Source: Aspergillus flavus
Lineage: Eukaryota > Ascomycota > Eurotiomycetes > Eurotiales > Aspergillaceae
Assembly: GCF_009017415.1 (NCBI RefSeq)
Contig: NC_092410.1
Location: forward strand, 2,108,001 to 2,172,000
Length of the DNA stretch: 64,000 nt
Direction: 5' to 3'
In this document: one piece after another, positions 26,407 through 39,866 of the stretch
How positions within the stretch are numbered: position 1 is the stretch's first letter
Layout of the letters: each line of letters begins with the position of its first letter
Position numbers and translations under genes: made by a program
Notes under the pieces: model-generated
The model's database searches: none
Told to the model about the DNA's origin: nothing
Seen by the model: only the letters and a program-made list of their open reading frames with translations

Positions 26407-29400
26407 TTCTTATAGAATAGAAATTATTAATTATCTTAGAAAAGAGATTCTAACTATCTAGCTATTTAATAAAAAGATGCTTCGGTACTAGATTTAATTA
26501 GAATTCTATAATTAATATATTTTTCTAGATCTTATACTATAGAAACTAATATAATTTTTTAATTAAATATTATTCTTAATTTTTAAAATATTAATAATCT
26601 ATAATATTATTTCTTTTTTTATAATAATATAAATCTTATATTTTAAAAATTTAATTAATATATTTACTATATTATTTTTTAATAGTATAAATCTTAGATA
26701 ATTCTTATTAATTTATAAAAAATCTTATATAAAAAGATATTAATTATTAAGTTATTTTATAGCTAATGTATAATTACTATATTAAAAAGTAAAGCTTTCT
26801 ATTATTCTAATTATTTTTAGAGATAATTAATTTATTATTATCTATAATTTTTAAATTAATAGATAGATCTAATATCTTCAGTACTTTTTTAATAAAAAAA
26901 GACTTTTTAATTATAATATTATATAAAAAACTTTTATAATTATATTGATTAGTATTATAAAAATTAATTTATATAAAATCTATAAAATAGAGACTTTTAT
27001 ATATATTATAATAATATTTTTAATTAATTTTTTATTTTTATAATTTTAGTATATTATATTAATATAGATTTTTATTTTATATATATAATTTATATTTAAT
27101 TTAACTCTTAAAATATTTATTATTTTTAAATATTTAGATATATTTATTATAGTTTTTTAATCTATTTTAATAGAGATATTTATTTATTATTAAAATAAAA
27201 ATATTATATTTTTTATATTAAACTAAACTTTAATTATAAATTAATTAAATCTTTTAATTAAATATTAATATTTTAAAAGATTATTAAAAATTTAATATTT
27301 TATTTATTTTATAATCTAAATTTATAAAAATCTAGTAATTAAACTAATTAATTATTTTTATTATAATAAATACTTTTTTAATATATATAGATTAAATTAA
27401 ATAATATAGAATTTTTTTTATAATTTTTAATTTATTTATTTTTTAATTTAAAAACTTTTTATAAAGTTTTTTTAATTTAGTTAATCTTTTTATATTTTTA
27501 TTATAATAATTATATTATTAATATATATTATTAATATACTATTATTTAATATAAAAATATAAAAATCTTTTTAAATAAATTTAAAGTCTACTTTCTTTAA
27601 TTTTTTTTTAAATATTTTATATTATAGATTTATTATTTTTTATAAATTATATAAAATTTAATTAAATTAATATATTTAATTATTATTTTTTTTTATAAAA
27701 TTAAATAATTAATATATAAAAATCTTTTTATTTTATAATATTATAAATAATAATAATATTATATTATTTCTATTTTTAATTTTTTTATAAGTATTATAAT
27801 AAAAAAATTTTTTAAAGATTTTTTTTTATTATACTAATATATATTTATTTATAATTAATTTTAAAATATTATAATTTATTATATATTATTTAATAAATTT
27901 TAAAATTAATAATATAATTTTCTTAATTAATTTTTAAATTAAATATTTATTTATTTAATAAAATATATATATATATATATTTTTTTATAATATTATATAT
28001 ATTAAATTTTATAATTTTTTTAATTTAAATATATATTAGATTTTGTTAATATTTTATAATAAAATATTAATATTTTAATATAATTTTTAAAAATTTTAAT
28101 TTTATAAATCTTTAAATAAAAAATTTAATTAATATTTATTTATATAATTTTTTAAAAACTTTTTATATTTTAAATCTTTTAATTTTTAAAATATATTTTA
28201 TAAATCTATTTATTTTCTAATTATATATATATATATATAATTTACTTAATTAAATTTTTATATTAAATTAAAAATAATTAAATTAATTAATAATTCTAAG
28301 ATTTTTATAAAATTTTATTTTTATATAAAATTTTCTATAGTATATTATTTTAGATTTATAATTAATTTAATCATTTTATTTATAAAATTATTATATTATA
28401 TTTAATAGATTTTTTATTTTAAAAATTTAAAATTATATAAATTTAATTTATAATAATCTTTAAAAATATAGTAAACTATTTTTTAAAAATATTAAATTTT
28501 ATTAAATCTTTAGATACTTTAATATATTTATTTTTTATATTTAAAAATTTTTTTAAAATTATAAATATTAATTTTTTTAATTTTTTAAATTTATAATATT
28601 TTAAATATATAATTTTTATTAAATATAATATTATAAAATCTTTTAATTTAATTTTTTTAATATCTATAATTTTTCTATATAATTATATATTTTTTTAAAA
28701 TTAATAAAATATTTAGTTTATATATATTATTTTTTTTAATATTATATAATTTTTTTATAAGATATAAATATATATTTAATAATTATAAATTTTTATAAAA
28801 TCTAGAAATATTTTTTTATTTAATAAATTATAATAAAATTACTATTTATATATAATTATATTAATATAATTTTTTCTAATAAATAAATTAATTAAAGATT
28901 TAAATTACTATATTAATAATATAAAACTAATAATAATTTAGTAGATTAAAATTAATTATTATTAATCTAGTTATTTAATTAAAAATACTATTAATTTTTT
29001 TAATTTTATTATTTATTTTAAATATATAAAACAATATTAATTTAATTTATATATTTTTATTAGATTTTTTATTTATTTATTATAATTGTTAAATTTTTTT
29101 AATCTAGATATTAATAGATAATATATTTTTTTATTATACTATAATATTAATTATTATAGTTATAGTATTCTTTTTATATATTTAAAAATTTTTTTTAGAT
29201 ATAGAAAAATAAAAAGAAATATTATAAATATTTTAAATAAAATTATATATAATATTATTAACTATTTTAGATATATAATCTAGATTACTTTAGAAAATTC
29301 TATATTTTTATTTAATTTTTTAAATTAAAAAAAACTTACAATATATTTTAAATTAATAGTATATTTTAATATATAATATTATAATTTAATTATTTTCTAT

Positions 29401-31679
29401 ATCTAGATTTCTTTTATAGTTTATTTTTTTAATTTTTATAATATTTTTTATAAACATATTATATTTAAAGATTTTATAAAAATAAAAGATTTTAATATTT
29501 TATTAAATCTTTTTAATTTAGAATTAAATATCTTATATTACTAGTATTAAATAATCATTATAATATTATTAGTATATTAAATTCTTTAATTACTATTTTT
29601 TAAAAATAATATATTTAAATTAAAAATTAATATTCAAATTTTATATAAAAATTATATAGTTTATATCTATCTTATCTATTTTAATTATAGATTTGAAAGT
29701 CTAATATATTTATAAAATTGTATTATATAAAGTCTAATTATTTAATTATAAAATAAAATAAAAACATTAATATACTATAATATTATATCTAAATTTATAA
29801 TAAAAATATATATTTTTATAATTTTTAAATATTTTATTTCTTTAAATAATCTATTTTAAACTGTATTTTTTTATGTATTATTATTATTTTTTTTTATTTT
29901 TAAATAATAACTTATTTTTAGACTAAGATTTATTATTTAAATTAATATTATTTATTATAACTATTAATAAATTATATTAAAATAGATTTTTTTTATAGTA
30001 AATATATATTTTATTAAAAAATTATATTTTAAAATATTCTATATAATTCCTAATCTAAACTTATTTTTAATATATATTATTTAAATAGAAAATTTTATTT
30101 TAAATTTTTATGAAAAAATTAAAATAGTATAGTAAAATATAATTATATAATAGGGATTATTTATAAATTTTATTAAGTTATAAAAATTATAAATAAAATA
30201 TAAAATAATTATATAAAATATTCTTTTTATATTAAAAATCTTTATATATATAATTTATATAAAAATATATCTATATTTTAAAATAATTCTTTTATTATTT
30301 TATAAATTTAAATTAATATTTAAAAATTATATAAATATTATATAATTTATATTTATCTTTTTTATTTTAATTATAGATCTAGAGATCTAATATATCTATA
30401 AAAATTTATTATATAAAATCTAATTATTTAATTATAAAATAAAATAAAAATACAAGTATATTATAATATTATAATATAGATTTATAATAAAAATATATAT
30501 TTTTTTCTTTAGTTTTTTATGTTTGTAATTTTTTAATATTTTATTTTTTTAATTAATTTACTTTAAATTATATTGTTTTTATTTATTTATTATTATGTTT
30601 TTTGTATTTAAATAATAGTCATTTTTTTATTTTAATTTATTATTTATATTAATATTATTTATTATAGCTATTTATAAATTATATTAAAATAGATATTTTA
30701 TTTATAATAAATATATATTTTTAAAAAGTTATAGTTTAAAATATTTTATATAATTTCTAAATTAAATATATTTTCAATATATATTATTTAAATGAAGAAT
30801 TTTATTTTTAAATTTTTATAAAAAAATTAAAATAATATAATAAAATATAATTATATAATAGAAATTATTTATAAATTTTATTAAATTAGAAAAATTATAA
30901 ATAAAGTATAAAATAATTATATAAAATATTTATTTTATATTAAAAATTTTTATATATGTAATTTATAAAACAATATATTATTATTTTAAAATAATCTTTT
31001 TTATTATTTTATACATTTTACTTATATATATAATAGAATTAATAATAATTAACAATTATTTAATTATATTTTTTAAAATCTTTAAATTAATTATAATTTC
31101 AATTTTTAAAATATTTATTTTTATTTTAAATAAATTAATAATATTATTCAAAAGCTTAGAATTATAATATCAATTAATATATTAATTTTATATAATTATA
31201 ATATATTTTTTATATTTTATAATTAAATTAATTTATTGAATATTCTATACTTTCATTTATTTTATTTAAATAAATAATAATTTTATATTTATAATTTTTT
31301 TATATAAATAATAAAAAATCTTTAAAAATTAGAATTTTTTATAGTATTTTTTGATTTTAATTTTAAATTTTATTTTTTTTTTAAATTATTAAAGCTTTTA
31401 ATTACTATTAACTATTTTAATATGTATTATAATTTCTTTTTAAAACTTTTTTTTATAAATAAAAAATTTAAATTTAAATAAATATTAATTATTAAATTTT
31501 AAGACTTTTTTTAAATAAATTAAATAATTTTCTAGATTTTTTTTAAAAAATTAAGCTTATAATCTATTGAAGCTTTATAGAATAAAAATCAGTAATTATT
31601 TTAAAAACAAGATTCTAATTATCTAGCTATTTAATAAAGGGACACTTTAGTATTAGATCTAATTAGAATCCTATAGTCA
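26407..31679 (-). mobile_element. Ty1/Copia-like retrotransposon copy 1, reverse orientation, RIP-mutated
   Basis: Bounded by direct repeats of about 108-110 bp (26407-26514 and about 31570-31679), read as LTRs of the form TGACTATAGG...CCATAAGCA on the minus strand. The interior is homologous in inverted orientation to copy 2 (33142-37249) over most of its length, starting immediately inside the shared LTR. The Copia assignment rests on motifs read in copy 2. It is longer than copy 2 because of an internal ~0.7-kb tandem duplication and small segments absent from copy 2. No clean target duplication is visible. Confidence 0.6.
29650..31030. repeat. Tandem duplication of about 0.7 kb inside Copia copy 1
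   Basis: Two adjacent direct copies, about 29650-30340 and 30345-31030, with an offset that drifts from 686 to about 708 bp. Anchors: TCTAATTATTTAATTATAAA at 29733 and 30419, and ATAATAGGGATTATTT (30148) against ATAATAGAAATTATTT (30856). Copy 2 appears to carry one unit only, so the duplication is probably specific to this copy. Confidence 0.65.
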
Positions 31680-33141
31680 ATATATTATTAAATAGTAAAT
31701 TAAAAAAATATAAATTAAATATAATAAATTAAATTAAAATATATTTAAATCTAATATTTAATATTAATAAATATTTTATATTATAGATATTGGTAATAAA
31801 AAGTTTAATAAAGATTCTATTTATTACATTTATCAAGTAATTAATATTAAAATATATTTTATATTATAAATCTTTATTTTATATAATAAACTCTAGATAA
31901 CAAACTTAATTGTAATTAAACTTTTTAAAATTACATCATTCATTTAAAATTTAATATATTAATTTAAATATATATATAAACTATTTTTTAAATTAAACTT
32001 TTTATTATATTATATATATATAAATAAAGATATTAATATTAAATATTTAAAATTGTTAACATTTATAAAATTTATAAAAAGATTTTATTAATTTCTTTTT
32101 AATTAAATAATTATTTAAATTCAAATAGCTCTTCAAAAAAGATCTTATAAAATTTTTATTTTAATTATAGTTATAATAAATATTTAATTTAATTAAATAA
32201 AACTTTAGTTTTTATAAATAACTATTTAAATTATTAATTTTAATTTAATTATTTTTTTATTATTTAATATATTTTTTTTAATAATAAATAGAAATTATAT
32301 TTATTCTATAGCTAATATAAAAACTATTATATTTATATTTATTAACTATATTAAAATATTAATTCATTTTATTACTATAAATATAAAAATTAATATTTAA
32401 TAGGAAATTATTAATATATTTAATTAAAATAATTTTAATTTAATTATTAATTTCTAATTATTAAATTAGATTAGAAAAAAATATAATTTATTAATTTATT
32501 AATTTAACATAATTAGATTAATTAATTTCATAGATACAACTAATTATAAATTTAATTTTTAAAATATAATTATAAAATATAATTATATTTATTAAAAAAA
32601 TATTAATATATAATTTCTTTAATAAATTATAATTAAACTTTTTATATAAATAAAACTAATATTTTGATAAATTTGGTATTTTACATTTTCATTATTTAAA
32701 AAATTATTTTTAAAATATAAATCTAGTTCATTTTATACTAGTATTAAGTAATTAAATATATTTTTAATATAAATAATTTCTATATTATAAATTATTTTTT
32801 AAATAAATAATTATAATATATATTTAATTTATATATTAAAATATTTATATTATAATTTTTATAATTTAAATAATATTTTTAATATTTATAATTTAAATTA
32901 GTTAATTAATAATATAAATTATCTCTATTTAAAAAATAAAGTATATAGAGATTTTTTTTAAAATTAATTAATTTAAATATAAATTAATTTAAAGCTATTT
33001 TATATAATATTATTTGTATAATAATTTTTATTATAGATTTTTTTTATAATTAATAATACTTTTTAATTAATTAATAAAAATATATATATTTTTATAATAA
33101 AGTTAATTATTAATTTATTTAATGAAAATATTATTTTATAT
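31680..33141. other. Spacer between the two inverted Copia copies
   Basis: About 1.46 kb of A/T-rich sequence without readable motifs, separating the inward-facing LTRs of the two copies. I saw no homology between its two ends, so the inverted structure does not clearly extend beyond the elements. Confidence 0.5.
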
Positions 33142-36100
33142 TGACTATAAGATCCTAATTAGATCTAGTACTAAAGCGTCCTTTTATTAAATAGCTAGAT
33201 AATTAGAATCTTTTTTTGAAAAGAATTAATAATTTTTAATTTATAAAGATCTAATAGATTATAAATTTAGTTAATTTAAAAAAAATTTATAATATATATT
33301 AAAATAGCTAATAGTATTTAAAATTTTTAGAAAAATCTTTTTTAAAAAAAATAAAATTTAAAATTTAAATTAAAAAATACTATAAAAAGAGATTTAATCT
33401 ATATTATAATTTTAAATTTTTTAATAATATTTTTAATTTCTTTAAAATAAAAATAACTATTTTAAAAAATATAATTAAATAATTATTAAATATTATTAAT
33501 TTTATTATATATATAAATAAAATTTATAAAATAATAAAAAAATTATTTTAAAATATAGATATATTTTTATATAAATTAAATATATAAAAATCTTTAATAT
33601 AAAAAAGATTTTATATAATTATTTTATAATTTATTTCTAATTTTTATTAAATACTTATATTTTATTATATTATTTTAATTTTTTTATAAAAATTTAAAAT
33701 ATAATTTTTTAAAAATTATATTTATTATAAAAGAAATAATTTATTTTAAAATAATTTATAAATAGCTATAATAAATAATATTAATTTAAATAATAAATTT
33801 AAAATTGAAAATAAATTATTATTTAAATATAAAAATAATAATAATAACAAATAAAAATAATAATTTAAAATAAATTAATTAAAAAAATAAAATATTAAAA
33901 AATTATAAAAATAAAAAAATTAAAACAAATAAATATTTTTATTATAAATCTATATTATAATATTATACTATACTGGTATTTTTATTTTATTTTAAATAAT
34001 TAAAATTAATATAATAAAACTTTATAAATATATTAGATCTTTAGATCTATAATTAAAATAAAAAAAATAAATATAAATTATATAATTTTTATATAATTTT
34101 TAGATATTAATTTAAATTTAGTGATATTATTTTTTAATAAAATAATAATTAAAAATTCTAATATATTAATAATATTATAATAATTATTTAATACTAATAA
34201 TTTTAAATATTTAACTCTAGATTAAAAAATTTTAATAAAATATTAAAATCTTTTTCTTATAAAATATTTAATTATATATTTATAAAAAAATTATAGAAAT
34301 TAAAAAAATAGATTATATTAAAATAAATCTAAATATAAAAAATAATTAAATTATAATATTATATATTAAAATATATTATTAATTTAAAATATATTTTAAA
34401 TTTCTTTTATTTAAAAAATTAACTAAAAAAATTTTAAATATATAAAAAAATAATATAGTTATAATAATTAATATTATAATTTTATATTATTATTTTAATT
34501 ATATAAAAATATTAAGAATTATAACTATAATAAACATATAAAATATTAAATTAAAATTTAATAATAATATATATTATAAAATATATTATAAAATTAAAGT
34601 AAAATATTAAATATTTTAAATATTATAAATTTATTTTATTAATTTTTTAATTTTTTAATATATAAATATATAAAAAATTAATTTAATGAGTTATAGTAAA
34701 TATAACTATTTTTTAATTATAATTAATAATATAATAGAACTAATATATATTATAATATTTTATAATAAAAGTTTTTTAAATATTTTAATAAAAATAAATT
34801 AAAAATATGATTATATAATAAAAAAATATATTATTTATTAATATTTAAATAAAAAAATTTAATAAAAATATATAAATTAAATTAATATTTTTTTATATAT
34901 TTAAAATAAATAATAAAATTTAAAACAATAAATAATATTTTTAATTAAATGGCTAAATTAATAATAATTAATTTTAATTTACTAAATTATCTTTAGTTTT
35001 ATATAATTAATATAGTAATTAAAATATTTAATTAATTTATTTTATTAAAAAAAATTATATTAAATATAGCTATATATAAATATTAATTTATTATTATTTA
35101 TTAATTAAAAAAATATTTTTAAATTTTATAAAAATTTATAATTATTAAATATATGTCTATATATTATAAAAAAAATTATATAATATTAAAAAAATAAAAT
35201 TATATATATGTATTAAATATTTTATTAATTTTAAAAAAATATATAAATATATATACAAAATATAAATATTAAAAAAAATGATATTAAAAGATTTTATAAT
35301 ATTATATATAATAAAAATTATATATTTTAAAATAATAAAAATATAAAAAAGTTTAAAAAATTTATATCTATAATTTTAAAAGATTTTTTAGATAAAAGAA
35401 ATAAATATATTAAATTATTTAAAAATCTAATAAAATTTAATATTTTTAAAGACTATTATAAACTAAATAAAATTTTAAAATAAAAAATTTATTAAAAATA
35501 ATATAATAGTTTTATAAATAAATAAAATAATTCAATTAATTAAAAATCTAAAATAATATATATTATAAAAAACTTTTATATAAAAATAAAATTTTAAAAG
35601 AATCTTAGAATTATTAATTAATTTAACTATTTTTAATATAATATAAAAATTTAATTAAATAACGAAAAAAAATATTTATATAATTAAAAAATAAATAGAC
35701 CTTTAAAATATATCTTAAAACTTAAAAAATTTAAAATATAAAAAGTTTTTAAATTATTATATAAATAAATATTAATTAAATTTTTTATTTAAAGATTTAT
35801 AAAATTAAAAATTTTAAAAATTATATTATAATACTAGTATTTTTTTTATAAAATATTAAAAGAATATAATATATATTTAAATTATAAAAATTATAAAGCT
35901 TAATATATATAATTTTATAGAAAAATTAAAAAATATATATATTTTATTATATAAATAAATATTTAATTTAAAAATTAATTAAAAAAATTATATTATTAAT
36001 TTTAAAATTTACTAGATAATATGTAATAATGTTTAATTTTTTAAAATTATATTTGACTATAATAGCTATAAAAAAGTTAAAATAAAAATAATATAATATT

Positions 36101-37249
36101 ATTTCTATTTATTTTTATATAATATTAAAAAATAAAAAAGTTTTTATATATTATCTAGTAAATTTTAAAATTAATAATATAATTCTTTTAATTAATTTTT
36201 AAATAATTTATAAAAAATAATAAATCTACAGTATAAAATTTTTAAAAAAGAATTAGAAAAAATAGACTTTAAATCTTTTTAAAAAACTTTTATATTTTTA
36301 TATTAAATAATATTATATTAAAAATATAGAAAAAAATTAATCAAATTAAAAAGACTTTATAAAAAGCTTTTAAATTAAAAAAAATAAATAAATTAATTTC
36401 TTTTATAAAATATAATATAGTTAAAAATTATAAAAAAAATTTATATTATTTTTGTATCTATATATATTAAAAAATATTTATTATAATAAAAATAATTAAT
36501 TATTTTAGCTACTAGATTTCTATAGAGTTAGAGTATTAAAAAAATAAGATACTAAATTTTTTAATAATCTTTTAAAATATTAATCTTTAGTTAAAAATTT
36601 AATTAATTTATAATTAAAATTTAGCTTAATATTAAACATATTATTATAATATATATAAAAATCTATATTGTATAGATCTTATATAAATAGATTTTTATAA
36701 TACTATTAAATATAATTATAAAGTTTTTTATATATAATACTATAATCAAAAAATCTTTTTTAACTAAAAAAAATATTTAAGATATTAGATTTATCTATTA
36801 ATCTAAAAATTATAGATAATAATAAGTTAATTATCTCTATAAATAGTTAAAATAGTATAAAAATCTTTAATATAATAACTATATATTAGTTATAAAATAA
36901 TTTAATAATTAATATTTTTTTATATAAGATTTTCTATAAACTAGTAAAATTTATCTAAAATTTATATTATTAAAAATAATATAATAGATATATTAATTAA
37001 ATCTTTAAATTATAAGACCTTTACTATTATAAACAAAGAAATAATACTATAGACTATTAATATTTTAAAAATTAAAAATAATATTTAATTAAAAAATTAT
37101 ATTAATTTCTATAGTATAAGGTCTAGAGAAATATATTAACTATAAGGTTCTAATTAGATCTAGTATTGAAGCATTACTTTATTAAATAGCCAAATAGTTA
37201 GTTTAGAACCTCTTTTCTAAGAGAATCAATAATTTCTATTCCATAAGCA
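33142..37249 (+). mobile_element. Ty1/Copia-like retrotransposon copy 2, RIP-mutated
   Basis: LTRs at 33142-33249 and 37137-37249, beginning TGACTATAAG and (right copy) ending CCATAAGCA. Around 36235-36280 the + strand reads YKIFKKELEKIDFKSF, like the Copia RT stretch before the catalytic loop. About 36390-36500 reads KYNIVKN...NLYYFCIYIY, fitting the WFLGIRIVRDR...LWLCQ.SYI stretch with mostly RIP-type changes. RT close to the 3' LTR fits Copia gene order. Many stops; no function expected. Palindromic segments near 35970-36020 and 36150-36200 form an internal hairpin-like pair. Confidence 0.6.
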
Positions 37250-38489
37250 TTTGAAATTTTATATATTTAATTAAAAATAATTAATTCTTTTTATTTTTTA
37301 TTAATTTATTATTCTATTATAAATATTAAATAGTGAAACTAGGTATTAATAATTATTTAAATTTAATTAATTATAATTCTTAAAATTATCCATAATTAAT
37401 AATATTTAATTTTTAAAAGATTTATAGTTTTAAAATTAATAATCTATTAACAATTAATAATTTAAACTATTTATTATATTTTAAAATTAGTTAAAATAAT
37501 TATTAATTTTATATTATAGATTATTAAGTATTTAAATTTTGAATATTAATTCTATATTAATTTATATAGATTTTATATTATAAATTTAGATTTAAAATAG
37601 AATTAATAAAATAGAAAAGATTAATAAAATTAAAATAAAAAAATAGTATAATACAAAAATCTACTTTACTATTATTATTTAATATTATATTATTTATAAA
37701 TAATAATTAAAATTTAAATAACTATTTCGTAATAATTAAAAATCAAATTAATCTAAATAATTAATATATTTAAATTTATTACATTATAAATAGAATAGTT
37801 AATTATTATTTTTATAAATAGATTTTCTAATAATACTATTAAAAATATTAGTAATAGAATTTTTAATTAAATTTATTTATAATATTATTAGCTTAATAAA
37901 TAATTACTAATCGATATTAAATTAATCTATATCTATAGATATAATATATTTTAATAATTATAACTAAAAATATAAATATAATTTTAATCTTTTAGTAGAT
38001 TTTATATATATAAAGTATAGAGTTTAAATAATTAAAATATTATCCATTTTTCAAATTTTAATATTTTAAATAATAATAAACCTTTTTTTAAAAGCTTTTA
38101 ATAGTATAATATAAATAAATCTAATTAATATTCTAGTTTAATAAATAAAAACAATATTTAAATAATAGTAGAAATATAAAGTATATTTATTTAATAAAAT
38201 TTATAAAATATAATATCTTAATATTAAATTAATTAATAAATAAAAATAAAATTAATAAATTAAAATAATATAAAGTAATCTAGTATATTAGTTTAATAAT
38301 ATATTAATTAATTAATATATAAATTATAGTAGTAGTATAATAATAATAATAATAGATTATAAATAATTATAAAATGATATAATAAGAATAAAATAAATAA
38401 ATAAAATAAATAGATAATAATAATTAATTTAATTAATTGAATAAAGTACTAGATTTAAAGATCTCTAGACTAATCAAAGATATATTACT
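37250..38489. other. A/T-rich RIP-like block, element type not identified
   Basis: No motif read. It is slightly less degraded than 21286-26406 and may be the other part of the same old element interrupted by the Copia pair. Confidence 0.4.
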
Positions 38490-38618
38490 ATAATATTAAG
38501 ATATTAATATTTTAATTATTATTTATTTCTATCTAATAATTATTAGCTAGCATTCTACCGACTGAATAGAGTTATCTACTATAACTAACTACGCAGGATT
38601 CAACAAGTTCCAGGTTTC
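38490..38618. repeat. LTR-like repeat, better preserved copy (pair with 21150-21285)
   Basis: The last ~65 bp keep normal composition (CATTCTACCGACTGAATAGA, later ACTACGCAGG and CCAGGTTTCAACA), whereas the equivalent end at 21285 is converted to A/T. Spacing to the other copy minus the Copia pair and its spacer leaves about 6.5 kb, a plausible size for one interrupted LTR element. Confidence 0.55.
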
Positions 38619-39791
38619 AACAACTTTTCATATTATCTTATTTAAAGTTATTATTAATAATTTTTTATTTAATTAGAATTATAGTATATCTCTATTTATT
38701 AAAATTAATAGTTGTAAAAAATACTTAATTAAAAATATTATTAAATTTGATTAAAAATATAAAATTATAAAAATCTACATTTATAATATATATTTAAATA
38801 GATTAATTATAATTAATCTATTAAAAAATCTACTAAATATCTAGAATATATTTATTAAGTTTCATAAATTATTATAAATTTTTACTAATATTATTTTTTA
38901 TAAATTAAAATTTAATTTTAATAAAAACTTGACTATAAAAAAAATAATATTAGAATATAATTTTGAATTATTATTTTATTAAGTTTAATTATCTATTATA
39001 TAGTAACTATATATCTATTTATTTAATTTTAATTCTATTATAGTTTTTTAAACTATATTTTATGTATTTATTTATATACAGTCTAATCTAGTGTATATCT
39101 ATATATTAGCTCTAATTAATGTATCTATCTAAAGCTATACTCTAATAATAAATAATAAATTTAATTTATATTTTTAACTTTTGTTAATTTTATAATTAAA
39201 TATAAAGTTAAAAAACTAAATTTAGTTAATAGACTTTTTTAAATAATAAAAGAAATTTGAAAATATTTTTTAAACATAAAATTAATATTAGTAATTTACT
39301 AATAAATGACTAATATACCAATTTTAAATATTAAAGACTTTTATAATAAAAAATTTAACATTTAATATTTATATAATCTTAAATTTTAAAAATATTAAAA
39401 TTAAAAAAATTAAATTATACTTAAAATATTTTCTAATCTTTTATATAAAATATTTATATAATTAAAAAAATATGTATTATTAAAATAAAATAAAATCTAA
39501 AAGATTTAATTTAATAAATATAATTTAAAAATCTAAAAGTTAACTAATAAGAAATTACTATAAATAAAGATTTATTAAAAATAAAAGATTAAATAATTAA
39601 TTTTAATAAACTTATTAAATATAAAAAATATCTCTGTACTTTTATAAAAAAAATCCAAAATAAAAACTTTTATTTTTATATTATAATAATCTTTTAATAG
39701 AATATTTTCAAAAAATATAATAGCAAATTTATTAAAATAAAAATTTATTAAATAAATCTTTAATAAAATATTAATAAATATATTAAAAAAT
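38619..39791. other. A/T-rich RIP-like block
   Basis: No coding motif, structured RNA or repeat boundary recognised between the LTR-like end at 38618 and the normal-composition island at 39792. Confidence 0.4.
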
Positions 39792-39866
39792 GTTGGTAGA
39801 AGATTCCGTCTGCCAGTCCTAAATGGCCTATAGATTCTTTCGGCCGCTGGGCGGGTTCTATAATAT
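39792..39866. repeat. Normal-composition island, probable transposon end (TGTTGGTAGAAG...)
   Basis: About 75 bp with ordinary composition (CGTCTGCCAGTCC, CTTTCGGCCGCTGGGCGGGT) inside A/T-only DNA. A start with TGTTGG is typical of an LTR 5' end. I found no matching copy in this window. Confidence 0.4.

Noticed and set aside
26407..37249. Flanking pentamers of the Copia copies as target duplications or proof of an inversion
   Set aside because: Left and right flanks of each copy do not match, and cross-matches between copies are A/T pentamers expected by chance.
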